Part shown: piece by piece, positions 8,895-22,372 of the stretch
How positions within the stretch are numbered: the first letter of the stretch is position 1
How the letters are laid out: each line of letters begins with the position of its first letter
Origin: Streptomyces sp. NBC_01788
GTDB taxonomy: Bacteria; Actinomycetota; Actinomycetes; Streptomycetales; Streptomycetaceae
DNA length: 64,000 bases
NCBI RefSeq assembly: GCF_035917575.1
Contig: NZ_CP109090.1
Span: 2,790,001 to 2,854,000 of the forward strand
Reading direction: 5' to 3'
Made by a program: the position numbers and the translations under genes
Notes under the pieces: generated by a model
Database searches by the model: none
Told to the model about the DNA's origin: nothing
Seen by the model: the letters and a program-made list of their open reading frames with translations, nothing else

Positions 8895-9011
8895 TGTGAA
8901 CGGGTTGGGAACAGAATCCCCATATGTCCTTTTGGAGTCAGTGGCTCACACCTTAGCCCTTCCGGTCCGTCTTTCCTTCGCGCAACGAAGCAGCGACGCA
9001 CGACACACGAA

Positions 9012-9052
9012 CGCGGGGCGGCGACGGACCGGTGGTCCGTCGCCGCCCCGCG
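9012..9052 (-). terminator. Strong terminator between rne and rfbA
   Basis: A perfect 19-bp stem (9012-9030 with 9034-9052) with a 3-base loop lies just after the rne stop. It should insulate the rhamnose operon from rne transcription. Confidence 0.85.
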
Positions 9053-9065
9053 CCGTGCGAGTCGG

Positions 9066-13415
<4,350 letters not shown>

Positions 13416-13692
13416 GCGGGCGTATCTCCCGTCAGGCTCCCGGGCGCCGCGCCCGGTCCGGCGCCGATCACGTCGATCGGCACCGTTGACGTCCGCGGCC
13501 GCGCGGTGCGCGTCGGCCGCCGTCCGGGGCGCATGCGCCGCACGGGAGCTCTCAGTGTCCTGTCTCGCCGGTTCCGTACGCCTTGTTGTGCACGGCCTGG
13601 CGAAAGTCTTCTGGTCGGTGCGCTGCCCGACCCAGGTGGCTCCCGAGTACGAGGGCGGCGCTTTCGACGTCCGTCCTGGTGCGGAACCGTCC
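13416..13692 (-). promoter_or_regulatory. Long rne leader with two hairpins
   Basis: These 277 bases carry no supportable gene. Within them, 13463-13469 and 13475-13481 form a 7-bp inverted repeat, and a GC hairpin lies near 13440-13456, both shortly upstream of the rne ATG. A structured leader would fit RNase E autoregulation as known in E. coli, but here that is inference. Confidence 0.4.
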
Positions 13693-14520
13693 CTACGCGG
13701 GCGCCTTCGCGGCGGCAGGAACGGCGGCCCCCACTGAATCGGCCGGGGCGGCCAGGTCTGCCTCGCGGTCCGGCGCGAGCGGGTCGGTCACCGTGCCGGT
13801 CTCTTCATCGAGCAGCCCCTGCGCCAGCCTGGTCACCGCAGCGGGGACCGGCGGCGCCAGGTCGGCCACGGCGCGGAGACCGGACAGGACGTCGTCGGGT
13901 CGTACGGCAGGCGTCACGTGCCGAACAACCAGCCGCAGTATCGCACAAGGCTGGCCGGTCGGCCCATCAGCCGCCGAACCGTGCGTTTCCATACTCTCCA
14001 GGTCCACCACGGCGGACCGGGTGTCGAAGGTGCGCATGCCGTTCTTGGCCAGGCGCTGCACTTCCACGGTCTCGGCCCCGTTGAAGGCCGCGACCGCGTT
14101 CTCGGCCTCTGCCGGGTCCACGCCGTCCAGCCGCAGCTCCCACACGGAAGCGGTCAGCCGGTCGGCGAGCCCCGACGTACGGGCCTCGACCGCCTCGACG
14201 ACGTCCAGCCCGGCGGGCAACGACTCGTCGAGAAGCTCACGCAGACGCTCCGGGTCGCAGTGCGCGGTGAGCGCGATCTCCAGGTACTCCGCCTCACTGC
14301 CCGTGCCGGTGGGTGCGGCATTGGCATAGGAGACCTTCGGGTGCGGCGTGAACCCCGCCGAGTACGCCATCGGCACCTCGGCACGGCGCAGCGCACGCTC
14401 GAAGGCGCGCTGGAAGTCACGGTGGCTGGTGAACCGGAGGCGGCCTCGCTTGGTGTAGCGCAGTCGGATGCGCTGCACCGCGGGTGCGGGCGGTGGGCCT
14501 TCGGGCTGTCGCTTGCCCAG
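13693..14520 (-). CDS. TIGR03936 family radical-SAM-linked protein (DUF2344)
   Basis: A 275-residue protein if it starts at the CTG at 14520. The core RIRLRYTKRGRLRFTSHRDFQRAFERALRRAEVPMAYSAGF region near the start and SYANAAPTGTGSEAEYLEI define the family, whose function is unknown. The CTG is chosen because GAGGAG lies 8 bases before it and the next residues GKRQPEGPPPAP match the N-terminus I recall for Streptomyces homologues. A GTG at 14478 gives 261 residues but has no ribosome site. In most genomes it neighbours, or is fused to, the TIGR03960 radical SAM protein; here about 4 kb of arsenic genes separate them. Confidence 0.82.
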   Translation of the reverse strand: MGKRQPEGPPPAPAVQRIRLRYTKRGRLRFTSHRDFQRAFERALRRAEVPMAYSAGFTPHPKVSYANAAPTGTGSEAEYLEIALTAHCDPERLRELLDESLPAGLDVVEAVEARTSGLADRLTASVWELRLDGVDPAEAENAVAAFNGAETVEVQRLAKNGMRTFDTRSAVVDLESMETHGSAADGPTGQPCAILRLVVRHVTPAVRPDDVLSGLRAVADLAPPVPAAVTRLAQGLLDEETGTVTDPLAPDREADLAAPADSVGAAVPAAAKAPA

Positions 14521-14859
14521 TGGAACTTCTCCTCGTGTACGGCGGGAGGTCCGTGGCGCCGACCCTCGTCGTGGAGAGCGTCCGGTCCGGCACCCCTCCG
14601 GTGCCGTCCCGTCCGGATCACCCCCGCCTCGGCGGGGAGACTTCGCGCCCGGTCCTTCCCTCTAGAGTACGCGTTTCGGCCACGCCCGGTTCCCGGCGGG
14701 CCACCGGCCGCGAATCCCCGCGGAGTGCCCGGCGCAGGGGCCGCGCGGGCCCGCCGGCGGTGTCGCACTCTGCGGCGAACGCCTTCCGGGTGCCGCGCCT
14801 GCGCTGGGCGCGTGGCCCGCGCCGCGGGTCACCTGCGTCGTTCTCGGTCGATGCCGATC
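14521..14859. other. 339-bp gap upstream of the DUF2344 gene
   Basis: No gene is supportable. It holds the ribosome site for the CTG start and an AT-richer spot at 14663-14675 that could be a -10 region on the minus strand. The rest is GC-rich. One edge of the inserted arsenic module should lie in this stretch. Confidence 0.35.
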
Positions 14860-15546
14860 TCACTGATCCAGCGGTTGCGCCAGGGCGTGCTTGATCTGCC
14901 TGGTCCGCTCGTCGGCGAGGACCTCGACCCGGTCGTTCGCCAGGGCGTCCATGGTCTGCTCCGCCACGTCCGCCGCGCTGATCTTCGGTGCGTCGGTGAA
15001 GGAGCTGAGGTCCGTCTCCACGAAGCCGGCGTGGACGCCGATCACCAGCGTTCCCTGCTCGCGCAGGCCTTCCCGCAACGCCCCCGTCAACGACCACTCG
15101 GCCGCCTTGGAGGCCGCGTATCCGGGATACTCCGGCCGGGAGATCCAGGAGGCAGCCGACAGCATGTTCACCAGTGCGCCGCCGCCATTGCGCGCCAGGA
15201 CCGGGGCAAAGGCACGGGAAACGGCCCAGGTGCCGAAGTAGTTGATCTCCATCGCCTCGCGCGCACCGTCGAGGGAGCCCGTCAGCAGCTTGGTCCCGAA
15301 ACCTCCGACGCCCGCGTTGTTGACGACGATGCTGACGTCACCGGCGGTCTCGGCCGCCGCGGCGACGTCCTCCGGCTTGGTGACGTCCAGACGCAACGCG
15401 GAGAGCTGCTCGTCATCGACGCTCGCCGGATCGCGGACACCGGCGTAGACCTTGGCGGCTCCCCGCTCGATCAGCGCGCGAGCGAATGCGTGCCCGATGC
15501 CACGATTGGCCCCCGTCACCAGGGCAATCGACCCTTCGATCTCCAT
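14860..15546 (-). CDS. Short-chain dehydrogenase/reductase
   Basis: This is a 228-residue classical SDR oxidoreductase. It has the cofactor loop TGANRGIG at residues 9-16, the NNAGVG motif, an active-site Ser in MLSAASW and the YAASK catalytic pair. The start at 15546 is chosen because GGAGG lies just upstream and the Rossmann fold begins at once; upstream in-frame codons are unconserved. It lies downstream of arsI on the same strand, with a 230-base gap. Its substrate and any link to arsenic are unknown. Confidence 0.85.
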   Translation of the reverse strand: MEIEGSIALVTGANRGIGHAFARALIERGAAKVYAGVRDPASVDDEQLSALRLDVTKPEDVAAAAETAGDVSIVVNNAGVGGFGTKLLTGSLDGAREAMEINYFGTWAVSRAFAPVLARNGGGALVNMLSAASWISRPEYPGYAASKAAEWSLTGALREGLREQGTLVIGVHAGFVETDLSSFTDAPKISAADVAEQTMDALANDRVEVLADERTRQIKHALAQPLDQ

Positions 15547-15662
15547 CGCGCCTCCTTCCCGCGGCCGCCCGCCGAGCACGGCAGACACCTCGAACCGGAC
15601 CGCTTCGTGGCACGCCCATGTCCCCCACCAGCCTGCACCGGATGCCGCAACGACGCATTCGA

Positions 15663-15770
15663 GAGGGCGCGCAGCCGAACGAGACCCTCGACTCCGTCCG
15701 CGACCTGGACGAAGACGCCGAAGGGAGAGGGGATCTTCCCCTTGCTGAGGGCGTAGGCGCGAAGCCGCAT
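15663..15770 (-). pseudogene. Remnant of an S1 RNA-binding domain protein
   Basis: A minus-strand frame from 15770 encodes a peptide including PFGVFVQVADGVEGLV, the classical beginning of an S1/OB RNA-binding domain. It then runs into unrelated sequence after about 36 residues. No full S1 domain or downstream gene follows. It reads as a fragment of a displaced S1-domain gene at the edge of the arsenic module. Confidence 0.45.
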
Positions 15771-15776
15771 CCCTGC

Positions 15777-16247
15777 CTAAACGCAGTTGCAACCTGTGGA
15801 CGCGGAGGCCGGTTCGGTGGTCCGGGTGGTGCAGCAGCCGTCGCCGGTCGCGTTGGGGTCGACGCTCTTGCCGAGGGTGTCGGCGTCGGCCTTGACGACG
15901 TAGATCTCCCAGGGCTCCTTACCGGGACCGTGCACCCAGACCTTGTCCTGGAGGGCGTAGCAGCAGGAAGTGTCGTTCTCCTCGAAGGTGGCCAGTCCGG
16001 CGTCCTTGAGTCGGGTGGTGGCGGCGTCGACCTGGTCGGTGGACTCGACCTCGACGCCGAGGTGGTCGAGGCGGGTTTCCTTGCCGGGCTCGCCCTCGAT
16101 CAGGACGAGCTTGAGCGGGGGCTCGGTGAGGGCGAAGTTGGCATAGCCCTCGCGTCGCTTGGCCGGTTCGGTGCCGAACAGCTTCGAGTAGAAGGTGATC
16201 GACGCCTCCAGGTCGCTGACACGGAGGGCGAGCTGAGCACGGGACAT
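15777..16247 (-). CDS. arsI: ArsI-type C-As lyase (ArsI/CadI family)
   Basis: This 156-residue vicinal-oxygen-chelate protein of the ArsI/CadI family is predicted to split the carbon-arsenic bond of trivalent organoarsenicals with O2 and Fe(II). It has the metal ligand in DHLGVEVES, the vicinal Cys pair in TSCCYA that binds As(III), and a Glu in WEIYVVK. A Cys-rich end (GDGCCTT, TGCNCV) may add metal binding. The ATG at 16247 is chosen: MSRAQLALRV is the family N-terminus and GGGAG lies 7 bases upstream. It is divergent from arsR. CadI-like cadmium binding is the alternative. Confidence 0.88.
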   Translation of the reverse strand: MSRAQLALRVSDLEASITFYSKLFGTEPAKRREGYANFALTEPPLKLVLIEGEPGKETRLDHLGVEVESTDQVDAATTRLKDAGLATFEENDTSCCYALQDKVWVHGPGKEPWEIYVVKADADTLGKSVDPNATGDGCCTTRTTEPASASTGCNCV

Positions 16248-16268
16248 GACAGGGCTCCCATCGGCTTG

Positions 16269-16331
16269 CATCGACGCCTATCGATGTAACGCAAGCTTGC
16301 AGCTTGGATCGAAAGCTGTCAACATAGACGC
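16269..16331 (+). promoter_or_regulatory. arsI-arsR divergent control region with palindromes
   Basis: Bases 16269-16274 and 16281-16286 form an inverted repeat (CATCGA/TCGATG), and 16291-16300 is a perfect 10-bp palindrome. A TTGCAG at 16297-16302 and CAACAT at 16320-16325 are spaced 17 bases apart, with the second ending 6 bases before the arsR ATG. No Shine-Dalgarno precedes arsR, suggesting a leaderless transcript. These palindromes are the natural ArsR operator candidates. Confidence 0.5.
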
Positions 16332-16712
16332 ATGTCGAAACAGGAGCTTGTGGTGCTCGGACAGGGCGACGAGAACGGCGCGTGCTGCCCCGGGCTGGTG
16401 ACCGCTCCCCTGAACGAGGACCAGGCGGCGGAGCTGGCGAAGCTGTTCAAGGCGCTGGGCGACCCGGTACGCCTGCGCCTGCTGTCGATGATCGCCTCAC
16501 GGACGGGCGGTGAGGTCTGCGTCTGTGACCTGACCCCGGCATTCGATCTGTCCCAGCCGACGATCTCGCATCACCTCAAGCTGCTGCGGCAGGCCGGTCT
16601 GATCGACTGCGAGCGGCGCGGCACGTGGGTCTACTACTGGGCGCTGCCCGCCACCCTCGAGCGGCTCGCCGCCTTCCTGAAGACGTCGCAGACGGCCGAG
16701 TCGACCGCGTGA
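16332..16712 (+). CDS. arsR: ArsR family arsenic-responsive repressor
   Basis: This 126-residue winged-helix repressor of the SmtB/ArsR family has LFKALGDPVRLRLLSMI as the start of the DNA-binding domain, the metalloid box EVCVCDL (two Cys separated by Val), and the recognition helix SQPTISHHLKLLRQAGL. An extra CC pair near residue 20 may provide a third thiol ligand. As(III) binding would release it from DNA and derepress both arsI and the arsR-aquaporin-arsC-arsN line. Its stop overlaps the next gene's GTG. Confidence 0.93.
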   Translation: MSKQELVVLGQGDENGACCPGLVTAPLNEDQAAELAKLFKALGDPVRLRLLSMIASRTGGEVCVCDLTPAFDLSQPTISHHLKLLRQAGLIDCERRGTWVYYWALPATLERLAAFLKTSQTAESTA

Positions 16713-17443
16713 GCACCCCACTGAGCCGCCGGGCCGCCGCCGAAGCTGTGGGGTCGGCTGCCCTGGTCGCGGTGGTCGTCGGCTCCGGCATCCAGGCCAC
16801 CGAGCTGACCAGGGATGTCGGCGTGCAACTGCTGGCCAACTCGCTGGTCACGGTCTTCGGCCTGGGCGTGCTCATCGCGCTCCTGGAGCCGGTCTCCGGT
16901 GCACACTTCAACCCCGTCGTCACCCTTGCCGCCTGGCTCACCGGCCGCCGCAGCGAGGATGCACTGACCACGCGGGACGTCGCCGCCTACATCCCGGCCC
17001 AGATCATGGGAGCCATCGCCGGTGCCATCGTGGCCGACGCCATGTTCGGCAAACCGCTCGTCCAGTGGTCCACCCAAGACCGCTCCACCGGTCACCTGTG
17101 GCTGGGCGAGGTGGTCGCGACCGCCGGACTCGTCCTGCTGATCTTCGGCTTGGCCCGCTCCGACCGCGCCCACTTCGGCCCGGTGGCCGTGGCGTCGTAC
17201 ATCGGAGCGGCGTACTGGTTCACGTCCTCCACCTCGTTCGCGAACCCGGCGGTCACCATCGGCCGGGCCTTCACCGACACCTTCGCCGGCATTGCCCCCG
17301 GCTCGCTCGGCCCGTTCATCGTGGCCCAACTGGTGGGTGCCGCGCTGGGGCTGGTGCTGGTGCTTGCGATCTTCGGACGCCCAGCACCCGCACAGACCGC
17401 AGCCATTCCTCTCCGAGACGAACCCGAACTCGCCGCTCCCTAG
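16709..17443 (+). CDS. MIP-family channel (aquaglyceroporin, AqpS-like)
   Basis: This is a 244-residue inner-membrane channel with about six membrane helices and the two half-helix motifs of aquaporins, HFNPVVTLA and FANPAVTIG. In ars operons such channels (AqpS in Sinorhizobium) let arsenite leave down its gradient or pass methylarsenicals. The GTG at 16709 overlaps the arsR stop as GTGA, giving translational coupling and fixing the start. It replaces the ArsB/Acr3 pump, neither of which is present in the window. The solute is inferred from context only. Confidence 0.87.
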   Translation: MSTPLSRRAAAEAVGSAALVAVVVGSGIQATELTRDVGVQLLANSLVTVFGLGVLIALLEPVSGAHFNPVVTLAAWLTGRRSEDALTTRDVAAYIPAQIMGAIAGAIVADAMFGKPLVQWSTQDRSTGHLWLGEVVATAGLVLLIFGLARSDRAHFGPVAVASYIGAAYWFTSSTSFANPAVTIGRAFTDTFAGIAPGSLGPFIVAQLVGAALGLVLVLAIFGRPAPAQTAAIPLRDEPELAAP

Positions 17444-17585
17444 TGCCCCGACAGGCAACGTTCGCCCCGTCGCGACGCCCGGCACGCACTCCCGCCGCAC
17501 CGGACGCCGCTCCTTCACGGGCAAACATCACCTGCCGCGGCACTAACTCCCCTGACCGGCCTCCGCCCAGAAAGACACACCGGCC

Positions 17586-18008
17586 ATGAACACCTCCGCT
17601 GAACGTCCCTCCGTGCTGTTCGTCTGCGTCCACAACGCCGGGCGCTCCCAAATGGCCGCAGCGTTCCTCACCCACCTCGCGGGCGACCGCGTACAGGTCC
17701 GCTCCGCCGGGTCCGCGCCCGCCGACACAGTCAACCCGGCCGTCGTCGAAGCGATGTCGGAGGCAGGCATCGACATCTCCGCCGAGGTGCCCAAGGTGCT
17801 CACGGCCGAAGCCGTCCAGGCCTCCGATGTGGTCATCACCATGGGCTGCGGCGACACCTGCCCCGTCTTCCCCGGCAAGCGCTACCTCGACTGGGAGCTC
17901 CCCGACCCGGCCGGACAGGGCGTCGACGCCGTCCGCCCCATCCGCGACGAGATCCAGAAGCGCATCCGCGGCCTGATCGACGAGATCGCCCCGGCGGAGC
18001 AAGCGTGA
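17586..18008 (+). CDS. arsC: Arsenate reductase, low-molecular-weight phosphatase type
   Basis: This 140-residue reductase uses the LMW tyrosine phosphatase fold to convert arsenate to arsenite. The P-loop FVCVHNAGRSQMA carries the nucleophilic Cys near residue 14, and GCGDTCPVFPG holds the resolving Cys pair. The late WELPDPAGQ gives the general-acid Asp. Such enzymes are coupled to thioredoxin or, in actinobacteria, mycothiol/mycoredoxin. It lies 142 bases after the aquaporin and overlaps arsN by GTGA. The product arsenite would be the aquaporin substrate. Confidence 0.93.
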   Translation: MNTSAERPSVLFVCVHNAGRSQMAAAFLTHLAGDRVQVRSAGSAPADTVNPAVVEAMSEAGIDISAEVPKVLTAEAVQASDVVITMGCGDTCPVFPGKRYLDWELPDPAGQGVDAVRPIRDEIQKRIRGLIDEIAPAEQA

Positions 18009-18511
18009 GTGCCGCGACCGAGGTTCGCATCGTGGCCATGGACCCCGAGCACGCCGACGAGGTCCTGAGGATCTACCGACTCGGCATCGACGAGGGCAAC
18101 GCCACCTTCGAGACCGCCGCACCCACCTGGGAACGATTCAACGCCACCAAGCTGTCCGACCACCGGCGCATCGCCGTGGACCAGGGCGGCAAGGTGCTGG
18201 GCTGGGTCGCGGCGGTGCCGGTGTCCGACCGGTGCGTCTATGCCGGCGTGGTCGAACACTCGGTGTACGTCCACCCCGACGCCCGCAGCCGAGGAGTCGG
18301 CACGGCGTTGCTGAACGCGTTGATCGCCTCGACCGAGGCAGCGGGCATCTGGACCATCCAGTCAGGCATCTTCCCCGAGAACACCAGCAGCCTCGCCCTG
18401 CACCAGAGGGCGGGCTTCCGCATCATCGGCACGCGCGAACGCATCGGCCGGCATCACGGCGTATGGCGCGACGTCGTACTCATCGAACGCCGCAGCCTTG
18501 CGGTCGTATAG
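18005..18511 (+). CDS. arsN1: GNAT acetyltransferase, ArsN1/phosphinothricin-acetyltransferase type
   Basis: This 168-residue GNAT protein resembles the phosphinothricin N-acetyltransferase/ArsN1 branch: GNATFETAAPTWE near the N-terminus, AGVVEHSVYVHPDARSRGVGTALL as acetyl-CoA motif A, and GIFPENTSSLALHQRAGFR. ArsN1 enzymes acetylate the alpha-amino group of arsinothricin, a natural organoarsenical antibiotic related to phosphinothricin. The GTG at 18005 overlaps the arsC stop, with GGAG upstream. Position in the ars operon favours ArsN1; activity on phosphinothricin is an open alternative. Confidence 0.85.
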   Translation: MSAATEVRIVAMDPEHADEVLRIYRLGIDEGNATFETAAPTWERFNATKLSDHRRIAVDQGGKVLGWVAAVPVSDRCVYAGVVEHSVYVHPDARSRGVGTALLNALIASTEAAGIWTIQSGIFPENTSSLALHQRAGFRIIGTRERIGRHHGVWRDVVLIERRSLAVV

Positions 18512-18649
18512 AGCGCACACCACGCATTCAAACGCCCCAAGACGCCAGCCCGAGAGGGCGCCGACGGCGCGGATTGGCGAGGAAGCAAAGCCCCAACCGA
18601 AGCGAATACGGCGGACACCTCGTCCTCGCTCACCCCACCAGCGCCCACC

Positions 18650-20629
<1,980 letters not shown>

Positions 20630-20724
20630 CTCGACGGACCTTCGTGAGCTGACAGGGGTGACCATCAAGCGTAACCCGGTCCCGGGACTGCCCCGAACGC
20701 CCGGAAGGCCGTCGCGGGGAGCGC

Positions 20725-22314
20725 TCAGAGGGCCGTCCTCCCCTTCTTCCCCTTCCTGGCCTGCTTCCTGGCCTGCTTCCTGGCCTTCCTGATCGCCCTC
20801 CAGGTGTCCGGCAGCCGTGCCTCCAGCTCGGCGGCGCGCTGCTCCTCGCGGCCGTGGAGCACCCCGTACGTGAAGGCGCTCTCCCCCGCCGCGTGCGCCT
20901 GTCCGGCCAGTTCGCGCAGGGTACGGCGGGCCATGACGCTGTCCTGGTGGTCGCCGAGCAGGGTCTGCAGCGACTTCGCCGCCTTCACCAGACCGGAGGC
21001 CGGATCGCCGAGGGCGGGTACGGCCGCCTCGGCCGCGTACCGGGTGGCCTTGGCCCTCTTGCGGGCCTCGTGCAGGGCGAGGTCGCGATCGTGGCCCGGC
21101 GGCTGGTCGAGGGCGTGCTGGAGCAGGGCGGAGAGCGCCGCGAGGTCCTTGCGTACGGCCTTGGCGATCACCTTGGCCGGTTTGCCGGCGGCCGCCGGGC
21201 GCAGCGGCGGGTCGGCGAGCAGGGCGTCCAGTGCGTCGAGGAGGGCCAGATGGCGGTCGCTGTCGAGGTCCGCGACGAGCCGTCGGCGCGCGTCGCCGTG
21301 GGCGGTCCCGGACCAGGTGCGCAGCCGGGTGCGGACGGGGCCGGTGACCAGGGTGTAGGGCAGGTCGTCGAGGGCGGCGGTGAGGCGTTCGGTGAGGACT
21401 TCCTGGTCGCGGTCGCGGCCGAGTTCGGTGGCGAGCCGTTTCAGTTCCGCGCGGAGCGGGTCGGTGACGGTCCGGTCCAGGACCGTGCGGTAGGTGCGCA
21501 GGGCGCTGCGCAGGCGGCGGGTGGCGACGCGCATGCGGTGGACGGAGTCGTACTCGTCGCGGCGTACGGCGGGGTCGAGTGCGACGAGGGCGTCGCGCTG
21601 GGCGCGCAGGTAGGCGAGGACGTGGTCGCCGGCCGTCTTCGGGGCCTTGTGCCGGGCCGTTGCGGGGCCGGGGTGGTCCGGCGTGGCGGTCTCGGTCAGG
21701 GCGCGGGCCAGTTTGGAGGGTGCCTGGGAGGGCCGTACGCCCGCTTCGCGCAGGCGGGCGTCGACGGCGTCGAGGAGGGCCGGGTCTCCGTCGTCGGCGA
21801 GTTCCACCTCGATCTCGGTCCACTGGGCCGCGCCGCCGTGGCCGGTCAGCCGTTCGGCGCGTACGGCGTCGACGGCGACCTCGGCGAGCGGGGTGCCGTC
21901 GGCGTCGACGAGGTGGCGGGTGCCGCGCCGGGTGCGGAGGCGGACCAGTGGGAGCAGTTCGCCGTCGCGGACGCGGGAGCGGACGAGCGCGGCGAGGGCG
22001 GGTGGCACGGTGTCGGAGAGGGGGGCGTGGATCTCGTCGCGTACGCCGGTGGTGACCGGGAGCTTGAGGTGCCAGCCCGCGTCGTGGCCGCCGGTGCGGC
22101 GGCGCAGGGTGAGTCCGTCGGCGGTGAGTCGTTCGTCGGGGGTGTCGTAGTAGACGGCGTCGAGTTCGGCGGCGCCCCGGTCGACGACGGCCGCGACCGG
22201 TCCGATGCCGGTCAGGAGGCCGGTGAGGTCGGGCGGCCCGCCGTCGCCGGTCTCGTACTTCCGCTCGATCTCCCTTTTCGCCTTCATGTCCGCCACGACC
22301 TTCATGTCCGCCAT
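20725..22314 (-). CDS. CYTH-CHAD domain protein
   Basis: This 529-residue fusion has an N-terminal CYTH triphosphate tunnel domain with the EIERKYE signature (ExExK) at residues 15-21, YYDTP and LRRRTGGH, and a C-terminal CHAD domain (about 235-510) rich in conserved His/Arg such as VHRMRVATRRLRSALRTY and LHEARKRAKATRYAAE. CHAD domains bind polyphosphate; CYTH domains hydrolyse or bind triphosphates. It ends in a Lys/Arg-rich tail. Alternative starts are Met4 and Met10. It is cotranscribed or nearly so with the Rod operon upstream (58-base gap after rodA). Confidence 0.9.
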   Translation of the reverse strand: MADMKVVADMKAKREIERKYETGDGGPPDLTGLLTGIGPVAAVVDRGAAELDAVYYDTPDERLTADGLTLRRRTGGHDAGWHLKLPVTTGVRDEIHAPLSDTVPPALAALVRSRVRDGELLPLVRLRTRRGTRHLVDADGTPLAEVAVDAVRAERLTGHGGAAQWTEIEVELADDGDPALLDAVDARLREAGVRPSQAPSKLARALTETATPDHPGPATARHKAPKTAGDHVLAYLRAQRDALVALDPAVRRDEYDSVHRMRVATRRLRSALRTYRTVLDRTVTDPLRAELKRLATELGRDRDQEVLTERLTAALDDLPYTLVTGPVRTRLRTWSGTAHGDARRRLVADLDSDRHLALLDALDALLADPPLRPAAAGKPAKVIAKAVRKDLAALSALLQHALDQPPGHDRDLALHEARKRAKATRYAAEAAVPALGDPASGLVKAAKSLQTLLGDHQDSVMARRTLRELAGQAHAAGESAFTYGVLHGREEQRAAELEARLPDTWRAIRKARKQARKQARKGKKGRTAL

Positions 22315-22372
22315 GACCCGAATCTAGTGCTGGTTCGGGTCCGGCGGCAGGTGTCCGGGTCGCGGGTCGCCG

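Noticed and set aside
14521..18649. Arsenic module as a transposon or integrative element
   Set aside because: No transposase, integrase or terminal inverted repeats are visible; only its position suggests insertion.
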